A DNA stretch of 64,000 bases from Chitinophaga eiseniae (GTDB taxonomy: Bacteria > Bacteroidota > Bacteroidia > Chitinophagales > Chitinophagaceae). The stretch's first letter is position 1, and every line of letters starts with the position of its first letter. A model generated the notes under the pieces. It did no database searches and was not told where the DNA came from. It was given only the letters and a program-made list of their open reading frames with translations. A program made the position numbers and the translations under genes. The DNA lies in contig NZ_FUWZ01000001.1 of NCBI RefSeq assembly GCF_900167135.1, positions 1,722,336 through 1,786,335 of the forward strand, given 5' to 3'. Below, piece by piece: positions 1 to 6,793 of the stretch.

Positions 1-936
1 CAGGCCGACAGGGCCGCTATTGCGCGGTATGGCCTTAATATGAACGACGTGGCGGAACTGATAGAAGTCGCCATTGGCGGCAAGGCCGTGGCACAGGTAT
101 TTGCCGGCGACCGGGTATACGACATCAGCTGCCGCTACCAGGAAGACGCCCGCAATACCCCCGAAAAAATCGGTAACCTGATGCTCACCAATGGCGAGGG
201 GATCAGGATTCCTTTGTCACAGGTAGCGAAAGTTCAGCTGTCAACTGGCGAAAGCACCATCACACGGGAGATGGGACGCCGCCATCTGACGGTACGGCTG
301 AATCTCCGTGGCACGGACCTGACCACTTTCCTGCGCGCGGCGCAGCAGCAGATAGCACAGCAGGTGAAATACAATAAAGATCATATCGCAATAGCCTGGG
401 GCGGACAATTTGAGAACAGAAACCGTGCCTACAGCCGGCTGGCGATGATTGTACCGGTCGCGCTGGGGCTAATGTTCATCTGGCTGTACGCCGCCTTTGG
501 CGTGGCCCGGCAGGCGGCGCTCATTCTCTCCGTAGTGCCGTTGGCGTTGTTTGGCGGTATGCTGGCGCTGAATATACGCGGCATGACGCTCAACGTGTCC
601 TCCGCCGTGGGGTTTATCGCCTTGTTTGGTGTGGCGGTCCAGAATGGCGTGCTGATGGTGTCGCAGATGAACCAGTTGCGCGGAACATTGCCTTCCCTGA
701 AAGCCGCCGTCATACAGGCCGCCAGGGACCGTTTCCGGCCGGTGCTGATGACTGCTACCGTGGCCATGTTGGGGCTGTTGCCCGCATCGCTGGCCACCGG
801 CATCGGCTCCGATGTGCAAAGACCACTGGCCACCGTGATCGTATACGGACTGTTATGTTCTACGGTGATCACGCTGTTTGCCCTGCCGGCACTGTATTAC
901 CTGACCGAACGAAAAGGTGTTAACGAAACAAATTGA
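1..936 (+). CDS. RND efflux transporter, CusA/CzcA-type, C-terminal part
   Basis: This is the last 311 codons of an inner-membrane RND pump; the 5' part lies outside the window and the frame is open from base 1. The visible part covers the end of a periplasmic porter domain and the second membrane domain. Hydrophobic helices run from about residue 145 onward and include LIVPVALGL-like and GVAVQNGVLMVSQ segments typical of heavy-metal efflux (HME) pumps. The VQNGVLMV segment matches the conserved amphipathic motif of CusA/CzcA. A TolC-like gene starts 4 bases after the stop, as expected for a tripartite CusCBA-type efflux operon. Substrate (Cu/Ag, Co/Zn/Cd or organic) cannot be decided because the metal-binding residues are not in view. 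Confidence 0.9.
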   Translation, partial: QADRAAIARYGLNMNDVAELIEVAIGGKAVAQVFAGDRVYDISCRYQEDARNTPEKIGNLMLTNGEGIRIPLSQVAKVQLSTGESTITREMGRRHLTVRLNLRGTDLTTFLRAAQQQIAQQVKYNKDHIAIAWGGQFENRNRAYSRLAMIVPVALGLMFIWLYAAFGVARQAALILSVVPLALFGGMLALNIRGMTLNVSSAVGFIALFGVAVQNGVLMVSQMNQLRGTLPSLKAAVIQAARDRFRPVLMTATVAMLGLLPASLATGIGSDVQRPLATVIVYGLLCSTVITLFALPALYYLTERKGVNETN

Positions 937-940
937 TTTT

Positions 941-2200
941 ATGAGGACAAGATGGCTGTTGCCTTTAGGGCTTTTATATAGCGGCATCGCGGCCGCACAG
1001 GAAAAGCAGCTGGACTTTAGCGCTTACCTGTCCGGCGTGAGACAGCACAACCTGGGCTATGCCGCGGAAAAATTTAATATGGACGTGGCAGCTGCCAATG
1101 TGCTGATGGCAAAAGTTTTTCCGGACCCGGAAATCAGCGCCGGCGTATTTGACAATGGTCAGCGCCGGATGCAGCAGGGGTACGGCTTCAGCAGTAGTAT
1201 CAGTTATACGCTGGAACTGGGTGGTAAAAGACACGCCCGTATGGGGCTGGCCGTTAGTGAAAAGGAGGTGACGCGTTATCTGCTGGAAGACTATTTCCGT
1301 AACCTGCGGGCAGATGCTACGCTGGCATTTCTGACGGCTATGCAACTGCAACGGTTATACGATATGAAGATGGAAGCGTACCGTTATATGTGGCAATTGT
1401 CGCAGGCCGACAGTATCCGTTGCCGTGCCGGCCTGGTCCCGGAAGCGGACGCACGGCAGTCACGTGTGGAAGCGGGCATGTTGCTCAACGAAGCTATTGG
1501 CGCCGGGGCGGAACTGAAAGCGGCGCAGGTACAGCTGCAGCGGTTGATGGGCACTTACCGCGGCGATACGCTGATACAGCCGGTGGGCAACATGGACCGT
1601 TTTGAACGCAGTTTCCCGTTACAGGAACTGGTGGGCCATGCACAGCAGGAGCGGGCAGACCTGCTGGCCGCCCTGCGGCAAAAAGACGTGTCTGTAAAAA
1701 CGCTGCAACTGGCAAAGGCGGCCAGGATGATAGACCTGGGGCTTACCCTCGGCGTCAACAATGCGACGGTAGTTACCAACGTGGTAGCCCCTACGCCGTC
1801 CATGAACACGGTGTCGGCCGGTATCAGCCTGCCGCTGAAGTTCTCCAACCGCAACAAGGGCGATCTGCTGGCGGCCAATGCCGGTATACAGCAGCAGGAG
1901 GCGGTGTACAGGCAAACGTTGCTGCAGGTGCAAACGGAAGTCACCACGGCCTGGTTTACCTACCTCGGCGCCGGCCGCCAACGGGAGCAGTTCGATAACG
2001 GACTGCTGCAGGAAGCCAAAAGGGTGCTGGAAGGCCGCCGCTACAGTTACCAGCGCGGAGAAACTTCCTTACTGGAAGTACTCAACGCACAACGGACTTA
2101 CAACGACGTGCAGCAACAATATTATGAAACCATTTATCGTCACGCAGCAGCGCTGGTGGAGCTGGAAAGGGCCGCTGCCATGTGGGATATTCAATTCTGA
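941..2200 (+). CDS. TolC-family outer membrane efflux protein
   Basis: This 419-residue outer membrane channel protein should form the exit duct of the RND pump encoded just upstream. The start was set at the ATG at 941, which gives a clean signal peptide ending near AAAQ; an earlier in-frame GTG at 917 overlaps the pump gene and adds residues before the signal. Two repeats of the OEP type (about residues 25-210 and 225-415) are rich in Gln, Ala and Leu, typical of the alpha-helical periplasmic barrel. Motifs such as GLVPEAD and GETSLLEVLNAQ are family hallmarks. The gene sits 4 bases after the pump stop and is likely co-transcribed. Confidence 0.93.
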   Translation: MRTRWLLPLGLLYSGIAAAQEKQLDFSAYLSGVRQHNLGYAAEKFNMDVAAANVLMAKVFPDPEISAGVFDNGQRRMQQGYGFSSSISYTLELGGKRHARMGLAVSEKEVTRYLLEDYFRNLRADATLAFLTAMQLQRLYDMKMEAYRYMWQLSQADSIRCRAGLVPEADARQSRVEAGMLLNEAIGAGAELKAAQVQLQRLMGTYRGDTLIQPVGNMDRFERSFPLQELVGHAQQERADLLAALRQKDVSVKTLQLAKAARMIDLGLTLGVNNATVVTNVVAPTPSMNTVSAGISLPLKFSNRNKGDLLAANAGIQQQEAVYRQTLLQVQTEVTTAWFTYLGAGRQREQFDNGLLQEAKRVLEGRRYSYQRGETSLLEVLNAQRTYNDVQQQYYETIYRHAAALVELERAAAMWDIQF

Positions 2201-2204
2201 TTGT

Positions 2205-2759
2205 ATGAAAATAACAGTTTGTGTTTTTTTACTGCTGATGATCGTGCCGGGCGCGGCAGCACAAGCGCTACCGGGTTTTTCCATGCAGGTTAAAGCGGGT
2301 GTGCAACTGCCACGGGTATACGGCGCGGAAAGCGACCGTGTAACGGACCTGGCAAAAACCGGATGGGTAGCGGGCGTGGGCGCTTTGTCCCCGCTGGGTA
2401 AGGCGGTAGCGTTGAAACATGAGGCGTTCATAGCGGTGCAGCAAAACGAATCGCGGCTGGACCTGTTCCCCGTGAGCGTTGCGTACCGGAAATACGGCCT
2501 GGAAGTGTTTGGCGGCCCGTACATGGGGATATTGCTGCGCTCCGGCAACTATGGCGACGGCACGGCGCAGCGCAGTTATGCGGCCAAAAACGATATCGGT
2601 GTTACTATCGGTGCCGGTTATACGTTTAAACGACGGATAAACGCGGAGGTGCGGTATGTGCGGGGATGGGTGCCGCTGGAGGAGAACGCCGGCGTTAAAG
2701 ATCAGCTGAAGGTATACCGGCAGTATGTATCGTTTACGTTGGGGTATGTGCTTTTTTAG
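2205..2759 (+). CDS. Predicted outer membrane beta-barrel protein
   Basis: This 184-residue protein has a clear signal peptide (hydrophobic run, then GAAAQA). The rest alternates polar and hydrophobic residues, with the paired aromatic and glycine pattern of small outer membrane barrels. It ends in an aromatic residue (GYVLF), as outer membrane proteins often do. The start at 2205 is 4 bases after the TolC stop, so it is probably the last gene of the efflux operon. The middle (GAGYTFKRRINAEVRY) resembles the porin-like family common in Bacteroidota. No specific role can be assigned. Confidence 0.75.
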   Translation: MKITVCVFLLLMIVPGAAAQALPGFSMQVKAGVQLPRVYGAESDRVTDLAKTGWVAGVGALSPLGKAVALKHEAFIAVQQNESRLDLFPVSVAYRKYGLEVFGGPYMGILLRSGNYGDGTAQRSYAAKNDIGVTIGAGYTFKRRINAEVRYVRGWVPLEENAGVKDQLKVYRQYVSFTLGYVLF

Positions 2760-2771
2760 CGGCGGAAGCAG

Positions 2772-3701
2772 TTAAAATCTGCCGGACTTTCTAAATTCCA
2801 GCGGTGAAAGCTGCATCTTCGTTTTGAATAATTTGGAAAACGACTGCGGGTATTCAAAACCCAGCTCAAAAGCAATCTCGTTGACAGACAAATCGGTCAT
2901 CATCAGTTTCTCTTTTGCTTTCTCTATGATCTTCTCCTGGATGTGTTGCTGGGTGCTGTTGCCCGTCAGTGTTTTGAGCAGCGTGCTCAGGTAATTGGGA
3001 GAGATATTTAGCCTGGCGGAGATGTCTTTTACCGTAGGGACGCCGTGCTCTTTCAGTGCTTTCGGAGAAAAAGCTTCTTCCAGCAGCGTTTCCAGCTGGC
3101 TGACGATACCGTGGTGCGTGATTTCCCGGGTAATGAACTGGCGCTGGTAAAAACGTTCTGAATATCCGAGCATTGATTCGATGAGGGAGATGATGATCCC
3201 CTGGCTGAATTTATCGATGTTATTGTTGTATTCCTGTTCTATATGCTGAAACAGGCCGTTAATGATCTTCTCTTCGCCGTCAGAAAGGAAGAGCGCTTCA
3301 TTGACGGCATAGTCAAAGAATTCGTATTGTTTTATTTTCTGCGCAAGGGGATGGTTCCAGAGGAAATCCGGATGGAGCAGCAGCAGCCATCCGGACAATG
3401 TTATTTCTTCCGCCTGATCGGCATTGAAACTAAATACGCGGCCTGGCGCGATGAATTTCATCATCCCTTTGTCAAAGTCATACGCCTGCTGGCCGTATTT
3501 CATTTTCAGGCAGGCCTGCGTGGATGGGCTGATGCCGATGAAATACAGGTCGGTGGTCACCGAAAGGTCCAGCGGCTTTGGTAGGTGCGGTAGCGCTGAT
3601 ATATTGACGAGGCTGACCAGCGGATGTTTGGTGTCCGGCAGGCCTCTCAGCTGCAGCAGTTCCTGTACGCTTCGTATTTTCAGGGGAGGGTTTCCTGCCA
3701 T
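2772..3701 (-). CDS. AraC-family transcriptional regulator
   Basis: This 309-residue regulator carries a C-terminal AraC double helix-turn-helix (about residues 215-305), with VKDISARLNISPNYLS as the first helix-turn-helix and VNEIAFELGFEYPQSFSKLFK as the second. The N-terminal half is a cupin-like sensor of the kind seen in many Bacteroidota AraC proteins. The start was placed at the ATG at 3701, 4 bases after the stop of the NmrA-like gene, rather than at an upstream codon that would overlap that gene. It is probably co-transcribed with it and may control it. The effector is unknown. Confidence 0.9.
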   Translation of the reverse strand: MAGNPPLKIRSVQELLQLRGLPDTKHPLVSLVNISALPHLPKPLDLSVTTDLYFIGISPSTQACLKMKYGQQAYDFDKGMMKFIAPGRVFSFNADQAEEITLSGWLLLLHPDFLWNHPLAQKIKQYEFFDYAVNEALFLSDGEEKIINGLFQHIEQEYNNNIDKFSQGIIISLIESMLGYSERFYQRQFITREITHHGIVSQLETLLEEAFSPKALKEHGVPTVKDISARLNISPNYLSTLLKTLTGNSTQQHIQEKIIEKAKEKLMMTDLSVNEIAFELGFEYPQSFSKLFKTKMQLSPLEFRKSGRF

Positions 3702-3705
3702 GGTA

Positions 3706-4569
3706 TTAGTTTTGATGATACCAGACTGCATATTCGCTGGCGAAGTCCCGCAGTTTTCGTTTTCCCGCAACCGGTTGGTGGAGGGCGTAATCCCGTTGTG
3801 CTTTTCCGTTGTGCATATTTTCCTGCATTTCTACCATTAATTCCGCTACCGCCGGAGATACCCCGTGGGCTTGCAGTCCTTGTTTTACCTGTTCACCGGA
3901 AGTGGTGGTCCACTGGAGGCCGGGGACGCCGATAGCTTCTCCTATGATCTGTGCCGCCTGTGTGCAGGTCAGTTCATCGCTGACCACGTACAGGGCTTTA
4001 TGTCCCGTCATCGCCGGTTTACCGATTTCTTCCGCGATAGCGGCGGCGATATCTTCGGGGGCGACAAAAGCCACCAGGTCATCTCCGCCATAATTGGAGG
4101 TGATCACGCCCTGGTGGCGGATCATCCCTGCGAGGTGGTAAAAGTTGGTGTAAAACGGTCCTGGTCTTACAAAAGTAACAGATACATCATTCAGCGCCTC
4201 AAATTTTTTCTCCGGATGGAGGTCCTGCAACAGATGGGCTACCCAGCCGCTGAGTACGATGGCACGTTTTACGCCGGCGGCTTTGATGGCCTGGCTGTAG
4301 TGGTCCATATTTTCGTCCCACGCGTGGACGTCCTGTGTGGTAAAATCCAGCGGGTTCATGCAGTAAACCACATCGGCGCCGGTAAATGTTTCAATGAGGA
4401 AGGGCAGGTCGCGGATGCTGCCGATGGCTGGTTGTGCGCCCAGCGCCTGTATCTTATCTTTTTTGTCCGGGTCTGTGCTGATAACGGTGACCTGGTGACC
4501 TTCTTTTACCAGTATTTCCGTGAGTGGTCTGCTGATATTCCCGAGGGAACCTGTAAGTACAATTTTCAT
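3706..4569 (-). CDS. NmrA-like NAD(P)-binding oxidoreductase
   Basis: This 287-residue atypical short-chain dehydrogenase of the NmrA/QOR2 type has a Rossmann motif near the N-terminus (VLTGSLGNISRPL), where the last Gly of the usual GxxGxxG is replaced by Ser. The protein keeps the STD dinucleotide-binding strand after beta-2 and a VVYCMNP loop. Members reduce quinones or act as redox sensors without a canonical catalytic Tyr-Lys pair. The gene is first of a two-gene unit with an AraC regulator. A strong hairpin terminator at 4595-4616 separates it from the lipoprotein gene upstream. Confidence 0.85.
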   Translation of the reverse strand: MKIVLTGSLGNISRPLTEILVKEGHQVTVISTDPDKKDKIQALGAQPAIGSIRDLPFLIETFTGADVVYCMNPLDFTTQDVHAWDENMDHYSQAIKAAGVKRAIVLSGWVAHLLQDLHPEKKFEALNDVSVTFVRPGPFYTNFYHLAGMIRHQGVITSNYGGDDLVAFVAPEDIAAAIAEEIGKPAMTGHKALYVVSDELTCTQAAQIIGEAIGVPGLQWTTTSGEQVKQGLQAHGVSPAVAELMVEMQENMHNGKAQRDYALHQPVAGKRKLRDFASEYAVWYHQN

Positions 4570-4594
4570 GTTTAATCATTTGATAGATACAAAA

Positions 4595-4616
4595 TTCCCC
4601 CGGAATGCCGGGGGAA
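4595..4616 (-). terminator. Rho-independent terminator of the lipoprotein gene
   Basis: A perfect 9-base stem (TTCCCCCGG / CCGGGGGAA) with a 4-base loop is followed on the minus strand by TTTTG. It lies between the stop of the lipoprotein gene at 4657 and the start of the NmrA gene at 4569, so it should end the lipoprotein transcript. Confidence 0.8.
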
Positions 4617-4656
4617 AAGTGTTCATATCTCAGAAGATTGTATGAAAATGTATACA

Positions 4657-5112
4657 TCAGAGTATTACTTTTTCATATTCGCTCTCGATGTCGGTGATGT
4701 CGATGTTGGTCACTTTATTACCGTCGAACAGGAATACTTCCCAGGTATATTGCGGGTCGTCGAGGTTGATGACGGTGGTGCCGCCGTTCTGATGGCGGAA
4801 CGTGATCTTGCCGCCGTCGGCGGTGATGGTTTTAAACGCTTTATTCTGCAGGAAGTCCTGGCAGTCGCTGATACAGTTTTCGTTATCGCTGGCGAGCGCG
4901 TAGAAACTTTCCTCTCCGTTTTCTTCTTTCAGTTTTTCCAGTTTATACGCGTCGGGTGCGTACACAACGGCACAGGGCTCTGTGACAACGTTTACCGCCG
5001 CGTGTGCGGGAGGTGCGGTATCAGTACTTTCGGGTGTGTCTGGCGTTTGGTGGCAGGCCATCAGCGCGAGCAAAGCAACGGGCAACAGGCAACGATTTTT
5101 CAAGCGATACAT
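4657..5112 (-). CDS. Small lipoprotein of unknown function
   Basis: This 151-residue protein has a type II signal peptide with lipobox ALMAC, so Cys20 should be lipidated. A Pro/Thr-rich linker follows (about residues 22-40), then an acidic soluble domain with four Cys residues in the mature part, two of them in NENCISDCQDF. A TATCTTTA sequence on the minus strand at 5172-5179 is a fair -7 promoter element about 60 bases upstream. I do not recognise the family. The gene stands alone between a terminator and a decayed gene. Confidence 0.75.
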   Translation of the reverse strand: MYRLKNRCLLPVALLALMACHQTPDTPESTDTAPPAHAAVNVVTEPCAVVYAPDAYKLEKLKEENGEESFYALASDNENCISDCQDFLQNKAFKTITADGGKITFRHQNGGTTVINLDDPQYTWEVFLFDGNKVTNIDITDIESEYEKVIL

Positions 5113-5195
5113 GGGCGGTTATTTGTTTGGCATACAGGCTTGCGCTGACCGTTACCGGGAAACGCAAGCCTTAAAGATAAACAAAAAATGCCGGT

Positions 5196-5360
5196 TTAGC
5201 TGGTTGCGCAGGTGGACAGGCAGGGATAATCGATGAGACCGGTGGCGCCGCCTTCGTAGAAAGTGGTTTTGTCTGCCGGCGGTACCGGCGTGTCAGCCCC
5301 GCGGCATACCGGCGTAACAAGCTGGCTGAAAAAGCGGACACATCCGCATAATCATCTCCC
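5196..5360 (-). pseudogene. C-terminal remnant of an Old Yellow Enzyme ene-reductase
   Basis: The minus strand encodes the terminal segment of the FMN-dependent alkene reductase family. One frame reads ADKTTFYEGGATGLIDYP and then ends at a stop, matching the family's ...STFYGGGAEGYTDYP ending. Just upstream a second frame reads GDDYADVSAFSASLLRRYAAG, which resembles the family's ADLVSFGRLFLANPDLPRR segment. The two pieces are joined only by a frameshift near 5305, and nothing of the barrel remains further upstream. The gene is thus a dead fragment of about 50 codons. Confidence 0.7.
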
Positions 5361-5372
5361 GAAAAAAAAATT

Positions 5373-5390
5373 CATTGAAAAATTTCAATG
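5373..5390. promoter_or_regulatory. Palindromic operator upstream of the ArsR gene
   Basis: The sequence CATTGAAA-AA-TTTCAATG is a perfect 8-base inverted repeat with a 2-base spacer, the geometry bound by ArsR/SmtB dimers. It ends 15 bases before the -7 element of the ArsR gene and so covers the -33 region. Autorepression is inferred. Confidence 0.65.
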
Positions 5391-5405
5391 TTTCAAAAAA
5401 AGTAT

Positions 5406-5413
5406 TACTTTTG
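5406..5413 (+). promoter_or_regulatory. TAnnTTTG -7 promoter element of the ArsR gene
   Basis: TACTTTTG matches the Bacteroidota -7 consensus at all fixed positions. Only four bases separate it from the ATG at 5418, so transcription is expected to start at or next to the start codon. Confidence 0.65.
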
Positions 5414-5417
5414 TATC

Positions 5418-5687
5418 ATGGATGTGGGAATTATAGAAAAAGCAGCAAATGCCATAGCCGATAAACACAGATTATCAATTATTATGGAAATAGCCCAAAA
5501 GGGGAGCATAGTATGCGGTGATGTTTGTTGTCTTTGTTCTTTGTCCCAGCCTACTGTTTCGCATCACGTGAAAATTTTAGTAGACAGTGGAGTGTTGAAC
5601 TCCGTCAAGAACGGACGTATTGTGGAGTTGACGATCAATAAGGAGATGATGAAACAGTTGTCATTGTTCTTTTTACAGTTAAGCTGA
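5418..5687 (+). CDS. ArsR-family regulator with Cys cluster
   Basis: This 89-residue winged-helix repressor has the recognition helix SLSQPTVSHHVKIL (about residues 41-54), the family signature. A cysteine group lies just before it: Cys33, Cys37, Cys38 and Cys40 in CGDVCCLC. This is close to the ELCVCDL metalloid site of ArsR, so the effector may be a metal(loid), thiol or oxidant. The ATG at 5418 was chosen because an upstream ATG at 5388 lies before the promoter element and inside the AT-rich leader. The palindrome at 5373-5390 is a likely operator and a strong terminator overlaps the stop codon. The SDR downstream has its own upstream region, so it may or may not be a target. Confidence 0.9.
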   Translation: MDVGIIEKAANAIADKHRLSIIMEIAQKGSIVCGDVCCLCSLSQPTVSHHVKILVDSGVLNSVKNGRIVELTINKEMMKQLSLFFLQLS

Positions 5688-5703
5688 TCCATCAGCTTTT
5701 TTT
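5681..5703 (+). terminator. Terminator overlapping the ArsR stop codon
   Basis: AAGCTGAT-CC-ATCAGCTT is a perfect 8-base stem with a 2-base spacer, followed by a run of T. The TGA stop of the ArsR gene lies inside the 5' arm. Confidence 0.85.
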
Positions 5704-5711
5704 ATCGGTTA

Positions 5712-5735
5712 AAACATTGATAATTTTAAATAAAT
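5712..5735. repeat. 24-base direct repeat, copy 1
   Basis: An AT-rich 24-mer starting AAACATTGATAATTTTAAAT is repeated 75 bases downstream with one mismatch. Both copies lie between the ArsR terminator and the SDR start. They may be regulator sites or a short duplication. Confidence 0.7.
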
Positions 5736-5786
5736 AAATATCCGGTGGGATGATATAGAGACGGGCATCTCTATTTTTTTGCCGAC

Positions 5787-5810
5787 AAACATTGATACTT
5801 TTAAATAAAT
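5787..5810. repeat. 24-base direct repeat, copy 2
   Basis: This is the second copy of the AT-rich 24-mer at 5712-5735, identical except C for A at the eleventh base. It ends 25 bases before the SDR start codon and so covers the likely promoter or operator area. Confidence 0.7.
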
Positions 5811-5835
5811 CAAAACAATTACAAGAATCATCAGC

Positions 5836-6597
5836 ATGGACCAGCTTAGGAACAAAACCGCTATTATCACGGGAGGTAACAGTGGTATCGGATATGCAAC
5901 GGCGACTGAATTTTTGGCGAAAGGAGCAAGGGTATTGATAACTGGTCGGAATCCGGGTGCGGTGCAACGGGCCGTACACGCACTCGGTTTTCCGGCGGAG
6001 GGATTAACAGCAGACCAATCTAAGCTGGAGGACACAAAGAAACTGGCAGAGTATGTGCGTAGTCGTTATGGCAAGATAGACATCCTGTTTATCAACGCCG
6101 GCATCGCGAAGTTCGCTCCTTTCGAGGGAGTAACGACGGAGATGTTTGACGAAATCATCGACATTAATTTCAAAGGGGCTTTTTTTACTGCGCAACAGTT
6201 ACTCCCCTTATTGAACGATGGTGGCAGTATCGTCTTTTTATCCGCCATTAACGCCTACGCAGGCATGCCGGGCACCACGGTGCTGGCAGCGAGCAAAGCG
6301 GCGCTCAACGCTACGGCCAGAACGTTGGCCAGGGAACTGGCGCCGCGCAAAATAAGAGTCAATGTAATTAATGCGGGGCCGATTGATACGCCCCTGATTG
6401 AAAAGATTGGTGTCAGCCATGAAGAGGCGGGCGCTATCAGAAGTAAAATGACGGCCAGTATTCCGCTGGGAAGATTGGGAGAGGCAACAGAAGTGGCCAG
6501 TCTGGTGTCCTTCCTCGTATCTGACGAAGCAAGGTTTATAACCGGCGGAGAATATACCATAGACGGCGGACTAATGGTCCACCCGGGAGTTATTTAG
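5836..6597 (+). CDS. Short-chain dehydrogenase-like protein lacking the catalytic Tyr
   Basis: This 253-residue SDR has the cofactor motif TGGNSGIG near residues 12-19, the NAG motif (INAG), and the catalytic Ser at about 136. The usual YxxxK is here LAASK: Leu150 replaces the catalytic Tyr and Lys154 is kept. The C-terminal part (VNAGPIDTPL, DGG near the end) is normal. The fold and cofactor binding should be intact, but standard SDR redox chemistry is doubtful; it may be a binding protein, a regulator or a damaged enzyme. The start ATG at 5836 follows a short purine-poor leader. Its stop lies inside a long hairpin. Confidence 0.88.
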   Translation: MDQLRNKTAIITGGNSGIGYATATEFLAKGARVLITGRNPGAVQRAVHALGFPAEGLTADQSKLEDTKKLAEYVRSRYGKIDILFINAGIAKFAPFEGVTTEMFDEIIDINFKGAFFTAQQLLPLLNDGGSIVFLSAINAYAGMPGTTVLAASKAALNATARTLARELAPRKIRVNVINAGPIDTPLIEKIGVSHEEAGAIRSKMTASIPLGRLGEATEVASLVSFLVSDEARFITGGEYTIDGGLMVHPGVI

Positions 6598-6684
6598 TTA
6601 TTTAGCTATTTAGATATTTGGTTATTTAGGATAACTGTTTATACATAGGAGTCCTTAAATAACCAAATATCCAAATAACTAAAT
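6592..6684. repeat. Long hairpin of iterated 8-base units (copy A)
   Basis: The left arm (6592-6630) is made of repeated TTAGnTAT-like octamers and overlaps the SDR stop. The right arm (6653-6684) is its near-exact reverse complement, one octamer shorter. The element lies between convergent genes and could act as a two-way terminator. Confidence 0.75.
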
Positions 6685-6793
6685 GTCAAAATGTTTTGGT
6701 TGCCATTGAATGTATAATTCCCAAATATTTTGCTTGCCGGATGCTGGTTGTGTTTAGTGTTTCACACCAGTGTCCGGCGGCATTTTTTGTAGC

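Noticed and set aside
1878..2204. N-terminal extension of the small barrel protein gene
   Set aside because: The extension is an out-of-frame copy of the TolC coding region; the ATG at 2205 gives a proper signal peptide.
3865..4575. 236-codon open frame antisense to the NmrA-like gene
   Set aside because: It is an exact shadow of a conserved gene on the other strand, and its residues show no family pattern or start signal.
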